This document shows positions 1 through 10,304 of a stretch of DNA of 64,000 bases, one piece after another. Every line of letters starts with the position of its first letter. Within the stretch, counting starts at the first letter, position 1. The translations under genes were made by a program, and so were the position numbers. The notes beneath the pieces are model-generated. The model was not told the DNA's origin. It made no database searches and saw only the letters and a list, made by a program, of their open reading frames with translations. The stretch is from Nansenia antarctica (taxonomy: Eukaryota > Chordata > Actinopteri > Argentiniformes > Microstomatidae), in NCBI GenBank assembly GCA_963989245.1, contig CAXDII010000282.1:62001-126000 (forward strand), read 5' to 3'.

Positions 1-17
1 AATTGCGTGTGTGCAGC

Positions 18-31
18 CTTTTGCTCAAAAG
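18..31. repeat. Short inverted repeat in monomer
   Basis: CTTTT at 18-22 and AAAAG at 27-31 are complementary around a 4-nt loop. The element recurs in every monomer; one copy (at 58449) carries a loop change, T25C. A 5-bp AT-rich stem is weak, so it is recorded as structure rather than as a functional site. Confidence 0.5.
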
Positions 32-51
32 TGATCAACGTTTCGTTTTCG

Positions 52-116
52 GAGTCTCTTTTGACAATCTCTTCGAGAGCTGTTTTCAGTCATTAACAGA
101 GCTGTTCTGAAAGTGT
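52..116. other. Nearly invariant 65-bp core of the monomer
   Basis: Across all 236 complete copies, including the diverged short monomers, I see only one change in unit positions 52-116: G99A in the copy starting at 56018. By contrast, positions on both sides (7, 11, 50, 51, 117, 118, 121, 124, 137, 140) vary repeatedly. The core holds a direct repeat AGAGCTGTT at 76-84 and 98-106 (22-bp spacing), a small hairpin TCTC-TTC-GAGA at 68-78 and another, CAGA-GCTGT-TCTG, at 97-109. Constraint by a sequence-specific binding protein is an inference; low mutation input after recent homogenisation could produce the same pattern. Confidence 0.5.
76..106 (+). repeat. 9-bp direct repeat inside the monomer
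   Basis: AGAGCTGTT occurs at 76-84 and again at 98-106, two helical turns apart (22 bp), in every monomer. It could be a remnant of an ancient sub-repeat from which the 271-bp unit grew, or paired binding sites. Nothing in the sequence decides between these. Confidence 0.5.
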
Positions 117-142
117 CCAAGCGGCCTGTTCTTAGAGTGGAC
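115..142. repeat. Interrupted inverted repeat around position 128
   Basis: GTCCA at 115-119 and TGGAC at 138-142 are complementary with an 18-nt interval. Several recurring variants fall inside or at the arms: C117A, C118A, G121A, G124A, G137A and G140T. Arm changes are not compensated in the partner arm, which argues against a conserved stem. Confidence 0.35.
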
Positions 143-232
143 TGTTTTTTGCATTCGTTCTCAAGTTATATCAAACTATCAAAGTGTTGTTTTCTGCCTT
201 TCACGAGCACATTTTGACTTGTTGTTGAATAA

Positions 233-258
233 TCCTATAATGTAACTCTAAATGACAA
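233..258. other. Second invariant block of the monomer
   Basis: Unit positions 233-258, which include TATAAT at 236-241, show no change in any copy I read. They resume immediately after the diverged tract of the short monomers (133-232), so the block also marks the right edge of that tract. Function unknown. Confidence 0.4.
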
Positions 259-813
259 TCAGAGCAACTTGAATTGCGTGTGTGCAGCCTTTTGCTCAAA
301 AGTGATCAACGTTTCGTTTTCGGAGTCTCTTTTGACAATCTCTTCGAGAGCTGTTTTCAGTCATTAACAGAGCTGTTCTGAAAGTGTCCAAGCGGCCTGT
401 TCTTAGAGTGGACTGTTTTTTGCATTCGTTCTCAAGTTATATCAAACTATCAAAGTGTTGTTTTCTGCCTTTCACGAGCACATTTTGACTTGTTGTTGAA
501 TAATCCTATAATGTAACTCTAAATGACAATCAGAGCAACTTGAATTGCGTGTGTGCAGCCTTTTGCTCAAAAGTGATCAACGTTTCGTTTTCGGAGTCTC
601 TTTTGACAATCTCTTCGAGAGCTGTTTTCAGTCATTAACAGAGCTGTTCTGAAAGTGTCCAAGCGGCCTGTTCTTAGAGTGGACTGTTTTTTGCATTCGT
701 TCTCAAGTTATATCAAACTATCAAAGTGTTGTTTTCTGCCTTTCACGAGCACATTTTGACTTGTTGTTGAATAATCCTATAATGTAACTCTAAATGACAA
801 TCAGAGCATCTTG

Positions 814-2981
814 AATTGCGTGTGTGCAGCCTTTTGCTCAAAAGTGATCAACGTTTCGTTTTCAGAGTCTCTTTTGACAATCTCTTCGAGAGCTGTTTTC
901 AGTCATTAACAGAGCTGTTCTGAAAGTGTCCAAGCGGCCTGTTCTTAGAGTGGACTGTTTTTTGCATTCGTTCTCAAGTTATATCAAACTATCAAAGTGT
1001 TGTTTTCTGCCTTTCACGAGCACATTGTGACTTGTTGTTGAATAATCCTATAATGTAACTCTAAATGACAATCAGAGCAACTTGAATTGCGTGTGTGCAG
1101 CCTTTTGCTCAAAAGTGATCAACGTTTCGTTTTCAGAGTCTCTTTTGACAATCTCTTCGAGAGCTGTTTTCAGTCATTAACAGAGCTGTTCTGAAAGTGT
1201 CCAAGCGGCCTGTTCTTAGAGTGGACTGTTTTTTGCATTCGTTCTCAAGTTATATCAAACTATCAAAGTGTTGTTTTCTGCCTTTCACGAGCACATTTTG
1301 ACTTGTTGTTGAATAATCCTATAATGTAACTCTAAATGACAATCAGAGCAACTTGAATTGCGTGTGTGCAGCCTTTTGCTCAAAAGTGATCAACGTTTCG
1401 TTTTCAGAGTCTCTTTTGACAATCTCTTCGAGAGCTGTTTTCAGTCATTAACAGAGCTGTTCTGAAAGTGTCCAAGCGGCCTGTTCTTAGAGTGGACTGT
1501 TTTTTGCATTCGTTCTCAAGTTATATCAAACTATCAAAGTGTTGTTTTCTGCCTTTCACGAGCACATTTTGACTTGTTGTTGAATAATCCTATAATGTAA
1601 CTCTAAATGACAATCAGAGCAACTTGAATTGCGTGTGTGCAGCCTTTTGCTCAAAAGTGATCAACGTTTCGTTTTCGGAGTCTCTTTTGACAATCTCTTC
1701 GAGAGCTGTTTTCAGTCATTAACAGAGCTGTTCTGAAAGTGTCCAAGCGGCCTGTTCTTAGAGTGGACTGTGTTTTGCATTCGTTCTCAAGTTATATCAA
1801 ACTATCAAAGTGTTGTTTTCTGCCTTTCACGAGCACATTTTGACTTGTTGTTGAATAATCCTATAATGTAACTCTAAATGACAATCAGAGCAACTTGAAT
1901 TGCGTGTGTGCAGCCTTTTGCTCAAAAGTGATCAACGTTTCGTTTTCAGAGTCTCTTTTGACAATCTCTTCGAGAGCTGTTTTCAGTCATTAACAGAGCT
2001 GTTCTGAAAGTGTCCAAGCGGCCTGTTCTTAGAGTGGACTGTTTTTTGCATTCGTTCTCAAGTTATATCAAACTATCAAAGTGTTGTTTTCTGCCTTTCA
2101 CGAGCACATTTTGACTTGTTGTTGAATAATCCTATAATGTAACTCTAAATGACAATCAGAGCAACTTGAATTGCGTGTGTGCAGCCTTTTGCTCAAAAGT
2201 GATCAACGTTTCGTTTTCAGAGTCTCTTTTGACAATCTCTTCGAGAGCTGTTTTCAGTCATTAACAGAGCTGTTCTGAAAGTGTCCAAGCGGCCTGTTCT
2301 TAGAGTGGACTGTTTTTTGCATTCGTTCTCAAGTTATATCAAACTATCAAAGTGTTGTTTTCTGCCTTTCACGAGCACATTTTGACTTGTTGTTGAATAA
2401 TCCTATAATGTAACTCTAAATGACAATCAGAGCAACTTGAATTGCGTGTGTGCAGCCTTTTGCTCAAAAGTGATCAACGTTTCGTTTTCAGAGTCTCTTT
2501 TGACAATCTCTTCGAGAGCTGTTTTCAGTCATTAACAGAGCTGTTCTGAAAGTGTCCAAGCGGCCTGTTCTTAGAGTGGACTGTTTTTTGCATTCGTTCT
2601 CAAGTTATATCAAACTATCAAAGTGTTGTTTTCTGCCTTTCACGAGCACATTTTGACTTGTTGTTGAATAATCCTATAATGTAACTCTAAATGACAATCA
2701 GAGCAACTTGAATTGCGTGTGTGCAGCCTTTTGCTCAAAAGTGATCAACGTTTCGTTTTCGGAGTCTCTTTTGACAATCTCTTCGAGAGCTGTTTTCAGT
2801 CATTAACAGAGCTGTTCTGAAAGTGTCCAAGCGGCCTGTTCTTAGAGTGGACTGTGTTTTGCATTCGTTCTCAAGTTATATCAAACTATCAAAGTGTTGT
2901 TTTCTGCCTTTCACGAGCACATTTTGACTTGTTGTTGAATAATCCTATAATGTAACTCTAAATGACAATCAGAGCAACTTG
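814..2981 (+). repeat. 4-monomer repeat, two copies of 1,084 bp
   Basis: Copies starting at 814-1627 and 1898-2711 show the same order: three monomers with A at position 51, then one with G51 and T146G (near 1770 and 2854). T146G without the 2-bp insertion is found nowhere else in the window, so the two quartets derive from one duplication of 4 x 271 = 1,084 bp. Confidence 0.75.
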
Positions 2982-5420
2982 AATTGCGTGTGTGCAGCCT
3001 TTTGCTCAAAAGTGATCAACGTTTCGTTTTCGGAGTCTCTTTTGACAATCTCTTCGAGAGCTGTTTTCAGTCATTAACAGAGCTGTTCTGAAAGTGTCCA
3101 AGCGGCCTGTTCTTAGAGTGGACTGTTTTTTGCATTCGTTCTCAAGTTATATCAAACTATCAAAGTGTTGTTTTCTGCCTTTCACGAGCACATTTTGACT
3201 TGTTGTTGAATAATCCTATAATGTAACTCTAAATGACAATCAGAGCAACTTGAATTGCGTGTGTGCAGCCTTTTGCTCAAAAGTGATCAACGTTTCGTTT
3301 TCGGAGTCTCTTTTGACAATCTCTTCGAGAGCTGTTTTCAGTCATTAACAGAGCTGTTCTGAAAGTGTCCAAGCGGCCTGTTCTTAGAGTGGACTGTTTT
3401 TTGCATTCGTTCTCAAGTTATATCAAACTATCAAAGTGTTGTTTTCTGCCTTTCACGAGCACATTTTGACTTGTTGTTGAATAATCCTATAATGTAACTC
3501 TAAATGACAATCAGAGCAACTTGAATTGCGTGTGTGCAGCCTTTTGCTCAAAAGTGATCAACGTTTCGTTTTCGGAGTCTCTTTTGACAATCTCTTCGAG
3601 AGCTGTTTTCAGTCATTAACAGAGCTGTTCTGAAAGTGTCCAAGCGGCCTGTTCTTAGAGTGGACTGTTTTTTGCATTCGTTCTCAAGTTATATCAAACT
3701 ATCAAAGTGTTGTTTTCTGCCTTTCACGAGCACATTTTGACTTGTTGTTGAATAATCCTATAATGTAACTCTAAATGACAATCAGAGCAACTTGAATTGC
3801 GTGTGTGCAGCCTTTTGCTCAAAAGTGATCAACGTTTCGTTTTCGGAGTCTCTTTTGACAATCTCTTCGAGAGCTGTTTTCAGTCATTAACAGAGCTGTT
3901 CTGAAAGTGTCCAAGCGGCCTGTTCTTAGAGTGGACTGTTTTTTGCATTCGTTCTCAAGTTATATCAAACTATCAAAGTGTTGTTTTCTGCCTTTCACGA
4001 GCACATTTTGACTTGTTGTTGAATAATCCTATAATGTAACTCTAAATGACAATCAGAGCAACTTGAATTGCGTGTGTGCAGCCTTTTGCTCAAAAGTGAT
4101 CAACGTTTCGTTTTCAGAGTCTCTTTTGACAATCTCTTCGAGAGCTGTTTTCAGTCATTAACAGAGCTGTTCTGAAAGTGTCCAAGCGGCCTGTTCTTAG
4201 AGTGGACTGTTTTTTGCATTCGTTCTCAAGTTATATCAAACTATCAAAGTGTTGTTTTCTGCCTTTCACGAGCACATTTTGACTTGTTGTTGAATAATCC
4301 TATAATGTAACTCTAAATGACAATCAGAGCAACTTGAATTGCGTGTGTGCAGCCTTTTGCTCAAAAGTGATCAACGTTTCGTTTTCGGAGTCTCTTTTGA
4401 CAATCTCTTCGAGAGCTGTTTTCAGTCATTAACAGAGCTGTTCTGAAAGTGTCCAAGCGGCCTGTTCTTAGAGTGGACTGTTTTTTGCATTCGTTCTCAA
4501 GTTATATCAAACTATCAAAGTGTTGTTTTCTGCCTTTCACGAGCACATTTTGACTTGTTGTTGAATAATCCTATAATGTAACTCTAAATGACAATCAGAG
4601 CAACTTGAATTGCGTGTGTGCAGCCTTTTGCTCAAAAGTGATCAACGTTTCGTTTTCGGAGTCTCTTTTGACAATCTCTTCGAGAGCTGTTTTCAGTCAT
4701 TAACAGAGCTGTTCTGAAAGTGTCCAAGCGGCCTGTTCTTAGAGTGGACTGTTTTTTGCATTCGTTCTCAAGTTATATCAAACTATCAAAGTGTTGTTTT
4801 CTGCCTTTCACGAGCACATTTTGACTTGTTGTTGAATAATCCTATAATGTAACTCTAAATGACAATCAGAGCAACTTGAATTGCGTGTGTGCAGCCTTTT
4901 GCTCAAAAGTGATCAACGTTTCGTTTTCAGAGTCTCTTTTGACAATCTCTTCGAGAGCTGTTTTCAGTCATTAACAGAGCTGTTCTGAAAGTGTCCAAGC
5001 GGCCTGTTCTTAGAGTGGACTGTTTTTTGCATTCGTTCTCAAGTTATATCAAACTATCAAAGTGTTGTTTTCTGCCTTTCACGAGCACATTTTGACTTGT
5101 TGTTGAATAATCCTATAATGTAACTCTAAATGACAATCAGAGCAACTTGAATTGCGTGTGTGCAGCCTTTTGCTCAAAAGTGATCAACGTTTCGTTTTCG
5201 GAGTCTCTTTTGACAATCTCTTCGAGAGCTGTTTTCAGTCATTAACAGAGCTGTTCTGAAAGTGTCCAAGCGGCCTGTTCTTAGAGTGGACTGTTTTTTG
5301 CATTCGTTCTCAAGTTATATCAAACTATCAAAGTGTTGTTTTCTGCCTTTCACGAGCACATTTTGACTTGTTGTTGAATAATCCTATAATGTAACTCTAA
5401 ATGACAATCAGAGCAACTTG

Positions 5421-7590
5421 AATTGCGTGTGTGCAGCCTTTTGCTCAAAAGTGATCAACGTTTCGTTTTCGGAGTCTCTTTTGACAATCTCTTCGAGAGC
5501 TGTTTTCAGTCATTAACAGAGCTGTTCTGAAAGTGTCCAAGCGGCCTGTTCTTAGAGTGGACTGTGTTTTTTGCATTCGTTCTCAAGTTATATCAAACTA
5601 TCAAAGTGTTGTTTTCTGCCTTTCACGAGCACATTTTGACTTGTTGTTGAATAATCCTATAATGTAACTCTAAATGACAATCAGAGCAACTTGAATTGCG
5701 TGTGTGCAGCCTTTTGCTCAAAAGTGATCAACGTTTCGTTTTCGGAGTCTCTTTTGACAATCTCTTCGAGAGCTGTTTTCAGTCATTAACAGAGCTGTTC
5801 TGAAAGTGTCCAAGCGGCCTGTTCTTAGAGTGGACTGTTTTTTGCATTCGTTCTCAAGTTATATCAAACTATCAAAGTGTTGTTTTCTGCCTTTCACGAG
5901 CACATTTTGACTTGTTGTTGAATAATCCTATAATGTAACTCTAAATGACAATCAGAGCAACTTGAATTGCGTGTGTGCAGCCTTTTGCTCAAAAGTGATC
6001 AACGTTTCGTTTTCGGAGTCTCTTTTGACAATCTCTTCGAGAGCTGTTTTCAGTCATTAACAGAGCTGTTCTGAAAGTGTCCAAGCGGCCTGTTCTTAGA
6101 GTGGACTGTTTTTTGCATTCGTTCTCAAGTTATATCAAACTATCAAAGTGTTGTTTTCTGCCTTTCACGAGCACATTTTGACTTGTTGTTGAATAATCCT
6201 ATAATGTAACTCTAAATGACAATCAGAGCAACTTGAATTGCGTGTGTGCAGCCTTTTGCTCAAAAGTGATCAACGTTTCGTTTTCGGAGTCTCTTTTGAC
6301 AATCTCTTCGAGAGCTGTTTTCAGTCATTAACAGAGCTGTTCTGAAAGTGTCCAAGCGGCCTGTTCTTAGAGTGGACTGTTTTTTGCATTCGTTCTCAAG
6401 TTATATCAAACTATCAAAGTGTTGTTTTCTGCCTTTCACGAGCACATTTTGACTTGTTGTTGAATAATCCTATAATGTAACTCTAAATGACAATCAGAGC
6501 AACTTGAATTGCGTGTGTGCAGCCTTTTGCTCAAAAGTGATCAACGTTTCGTTTTCGGAGTCTCTTTTGACAATCTCTTCGAGAGCTGTTTTCAGTCATT
6601 AACAGAGCTGTTCTGAAAGTGTCCAAGCGGCCTGTTCTTAGAGTGGACTGTTTTTTGCATTCGTTCTCAAGTTATATCAAACTATCAAAGTGTTGTTTTC
6701 TGCCTTTCACGAGCACATTTTGACTTGTTGTTGAATAATCCTATAATGTAACTCTAAATGACAATCAGAGCAACTTGAATTGCGTGTGTGCAGCCTTTTG
6801 CTCAAAAGTGATCAACGTTTCGTTTTCGGAGTCTCTTTTGACAATCTCTTCGAGAGCTGTTTTCAGTCATTAACAGAGCTGTTCTGAAAGTGTCCAAGCG
6901 GCCTGTTCTTAGAATGGACTGTTTTTTGCATTCGTTCTCAAGTTATATCAAACTATCAAAGTGTTGTTTTCTGCCTTTCACGAGCACATTTTGACTTGTT
7001 GTTGAATAATCCTATAATGTAACTCTAAATGACAATCAGAGCAACTTGAATTGCGTGTGTGCAGCCTTTTGCTCAAAAGTGATCAACGTTTCGTTTTCAG
7101 AGTCTCTTTTGACAATCTCTTCGAGAGCTGTTTTCAGTCATTAACAGAGCTGTTCTGAAAGTGTCCAAGCGGCCTGTTCTTAGAGTGGACTGTTTTTTGC
7201 ATTCGTTCTCAAGTTATATCAAACTATCAAAGTGTTGTTTTCTGCCTTTCACGAGCACATTTTGACTTGTTGTTGAATAATCCTATAATGTAACTCTAAA
7301 TGACAATCAGAGCAACTTGAATTGCGTGTGTGCAGCCTTTTGCTCAAAAGTGATCAACGTTTCGTTTTCGGAGTCTCTTTTGACAATCTCTTCGAGAGCT
7401 GTTTTCAGTCATTAACAGAGCTGTTCTGAAAGTGTCCAAGCGGCCTGTTCTTAGAGTGGACTGTTTTTTGCATTCGTTCTCAAGTTATATCAAACTATCA
7501 AAGTGTTGTTTTCTGCCTTTCACGAGCACATTTTGACTTGTTGTTGAATAATCCTATAATGTAACTCTAAATGACAATCAGAGCAACTTG
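5421..7590 (+). repeat. HOR B unit 1: 8 monomers, 2,170 bp
   Basis: The unit opens with the first monomer carrying the 2-bp T-run insertion (273 bp, insertion near 5565), followed by four plain monomers, one with G137A (6914), one with A51 (7099) and one plain. It shares the order insertion ... 137A, 51A, plain with the three units that follow, but lacks the second insertion monomer. Confidence 0.75.
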
Positions 7591-10304
7591 AATTGCGTGT
7601 GTGCAGCCTTTTGCTCAAAAGTGATCAACGTTTCGTTTTCGGAGTCTCTTTTGACAATCTCTTCGAGAGCTGTTTTCAGTCATTAACAGAGCTGTTCTGA
7701 AAGTGTCCAAGCGGCCTGTTCTTAGAGTGGACTGTGTTTTTTGCATTCGTTCTCAAGTTATATCAAACTATCAAAGTGTTGTTTTCTGCCTTTCACGAGC
7801 ACATTTTGACTTGTTGTTGAATAATCCTATAATGTAACTCTAAATGACAATCAGAGCAACTTGAATTGCGTGTGTGCAGCCTTTTGCTCAAAAGTGATCA
7901 ACGTTTCGTTTTCGGAGTCTCTTTTGACAATCTCTTCGAGAGCTGTTTTCAGTCATTAACAGAGCTGTTCTGAAAGTGTCCAAGCGGCCTGTTCTTAGAG
8001 TGGACTGTTTTTTGCATTCGTTCTCAAGTTATATCAAACTATCAAAGTGTTGTTTTCTGCCTTTCACGAGCACATTTTGACTTGTTGTTGAATAATCCTA
8101 TAATGTAACTCTAAATGACAATCAGAGCAACTTGAATTGCGTGTGTGCAGCCTTTTGCTCAAAAGTGATCAACGTTTCGTTTTCGGAGTCTCTTTTGACA
8201 ATCTCTTCGAGAGCTGTTTTCAGTCATTAACAGAGCTGTTCTGAAAGTGTCCAAGCGGCCTGTTCTTAGAGTGGACTGTTTTTTGCATTCGTTCTCAAGT
8301 TATATCAAACTATCAAAGTGTTGTTTTCTGCCTTTCACGAGCACATTTTGACTTGTTGTTGAATAATCCTATAATGTAACTCTAAATGACAATCAGAGCA
8401 ACTTGAATTGCGTGTGTGCAGCCTTTTGCTCAAAAGTGATCAACGTTTCGTTTTCGGAGTCTCTTTTGACAATCTCTTCGAGAGCTGTTTTCAGTCATTA
8501 ACAGAGCTGTTCTGAAAGTGTCCAAGCGGCCTGTTCTTAGAGTGGACTGTGTTTTTTGCATTCGTTCTCAAGTTATATCAAACTATCAAAGTGTTGTTTT
8601 CTGCCTTTCACGAGCACATTTCGACTTGTTGTTGAATAATCCTATAATGTAACTCTAAATGACAATCAGAGCAACTTGAATTGCGTGTGTGCAGCCTTTT
8701 GCTCAAAAGTGATCAACGTTTCGTTTTCGGAGTCTCTTTTGACAATCTCTTCGAGAGCTGTTTTCAGTCATTAACAGAGCTGTTCTGAAAGTGTCCAAGC
8801 GGCCTGTTCTTAGAGTGGACTGTTTTTTGCATTCGTTCTCAAGTTATATCAAACTATCAAAGTGTTGTTTTCTGCCTTTCACGAGCACATTTTGACTTGT
8901 TGTTGAATAATCCTATAATGTAACTCTAAATGACAATCAGAGCAACTTGAATTGCGTGTGTGCAGCCTTTTGCTCAAAAGTGATCAACGTTTCGTTTTCG
9001 GAGTCTCTTTTGACAATCTCTTCGAGAGCTGTTTTCAGTCATTAACAGAGCTGTTCTGAAAGTGTACAAGCGACCTGTTCTTAGAGTGGACTGTTTTTTG
9101 CATTCGTTCTCAAGTTATATCAAACTATCAAAGTGTTGTTTTCTGCCTTTCACGAGCACATTTTGACTTGTTGTTGAATAATCCTATAATGTAACTCTAA
9201 ATGACAATCAGAGCAACTTGAATTGCGTGTGTGCAGCCTTTTGCTCAAAAGTGATCAACGTTTCGTTTTCGGAGTCTCTTTTGACAATCTCTTCGAGAGC
9301 TGTTTTCAGTCATTAACAGAGCTGTTCTGAAAGTGTCCAAGCGGCCTGTTCTTAGAATGGACTGTTTTTTGCATTCGTTCTCAAGTTATATCAAACTATC
9401 AAAGTGTTGTTTTCTGCCTTTCACGAGCACATTTTGACTTGTTGTTGAATAATCCTATAATGTAACTCTAAATGACAATCAGAGCAACTTGAATTGCGTG
9501 TGTGCAGCCTTTTGCTCAAAAGTGATCAACGTTTCGTTTTCGGAGTCTCTTTTGACAATCTCTTCGAGAGCTGTTTTCAGTCATTAACAGAGCTGTTCTG
9601 AAAGTGTCCAAGCGGCCTGTTCTTAGAATGGACTGTTTTTTGCATTCGTTCTCAAGTTATATCAAACTATCAAAGTGTTGTTTTCTGCCTTTCACGAGCA
9701 CATTTTGACTTGTTGTTGAATAATCCTATAATGTAACTCTAAATGACAATCAGAGCAACTTGAATTGCGTGTGTGCAGCCTTTTGCTCAAAAGTGATCAA
9801 CGTTTCGTTTTCAGAGTCTCTTTTGACAATCTCTTCGAGAGCTGTTTTCAGTCATTAACAGAGCTGTTCTGAAAGTGTCCAAGCGGCCTGTTCTTAGAGT
9901 GGACTGTTTTTTGCATTCGTTCTCAAGTTATATCAAACTATCAAAGTGTTGTTTTCTGCCTTTCACGAGCACATTTTGACTTGTTGTTGAATAATCCTAT
10001 AATGTAACTCTAAATGACAATCAGAGCAACTTGAATTGCGTGTGTGCAGCCTTTTGCTCAAAAGTGATCAACGTTTCGTTTTCGGAGTCTCTTTTGACAA
10101 TCTCTTCGAGAGCTGTTTTCAGTCATTAACAGAGCTGTTCTGAAAGTGTCCAAGCGGCCTGTTCTTAGAGTGGACTGTTTTTTGCATTCGTTCTCAAGTT
10201 ATATCAAACTATCAAAGTGTTGTTTTCTGCCTTTCACGAGCACATTTTGACTTGTTGTTGAATAATCCTATAATGTAACTCTAAATGACAATCAGAGCAA
10301 CTTG
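7591..10304 (+). repeat. HOR B unit 2: 10 monomers, 2,714 bp
   Basis: Monomer order: insertion; plain; plain; insertion plus T215C (8406); plain; C117A plus G124A (8950); G137A (9221); G137A (9492); A51 (9763); plain. The doubled 137A monomer makes this unit one longer than the next. C117A is private to it, while G124A is shared with the next unit at exactly 2,714 bp distance (9072 and 11786). Confidence 0.8.

Larger units (their letters stand above)
1..271 (+). repeat. Reference monomer (consensus numbering)
   Basis: First complete copy, used here as the numbering standard; the start phase is arbitrary. It has 52 C and 53 G, and CpGs at 6, 39, 44, 50, 74, 122, 156 and 204. It contains a 6-T run at 145-150 that is the site of the 2-bp insertion seen in 33 copies. 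An internal 8-bp tandem near-duplication sits at 168-183 (TATCAAA at 169-175 and 177-183). Single BclI-type (TGATCA, 32-37), TaqI-type (TCGA, 73-76) and HaeIII-type (GGCC, 123-126) sites per unit predict a 271-bp ladder on digestion. Confidence 0.95.
1..5420 (+). repeat. Block A: 20 nearly uniform monomers
   Basis: Twenty 271-bp copies with no length variants. The main polymorphism is G/A at unit position 51: A in copies starting at 814, 1085, 1356, 1898, 2169, 2440, 4066 and 4879. Private changes are A267T at the end of copy 3 (near 809) and T214G in copy 4 (near 1027). No short monomer and no T-run insertion is present. It is the simplest part of the window, with weak higher-order structure apart from 814-2981. 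Confidence 0.9.

Noticed and set aside
41..57. CENP-B box
   Set aside because: TTCG half-sites occur at 42-45, 72-75 and 154-157, but none has the required A and CGGG that complete the box on either strand.
69..82. RNA polymerase III B box (SINE or tRNA origin)
   Set aside because: Only the TTCGA core at 72-76 matches; the flanking bases and an A box at proper distance are missing, and there is no A-rich tail or target-site duplication.
214..241. Sigma70-like promoter in each monomer (TTGACT, 16-nt spacer, TATAAT)
   Set aside because: The match is good, but it lies in a eukaryotic-type satellite with no gene downstream, and the -35-like box is altered freely (T215C, G216A). Probably chance in AT-rich DNA, though it might be active if cloned in a bacterium.
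264..277. Functional hairpin across the monomer junction (GCAA, 6-nt loop, TTGC)
   Set aside because: A 4-bp stem is too weak to support a claim, and loop or stem changes (C268T, G271A, T3A) occur without compensation.
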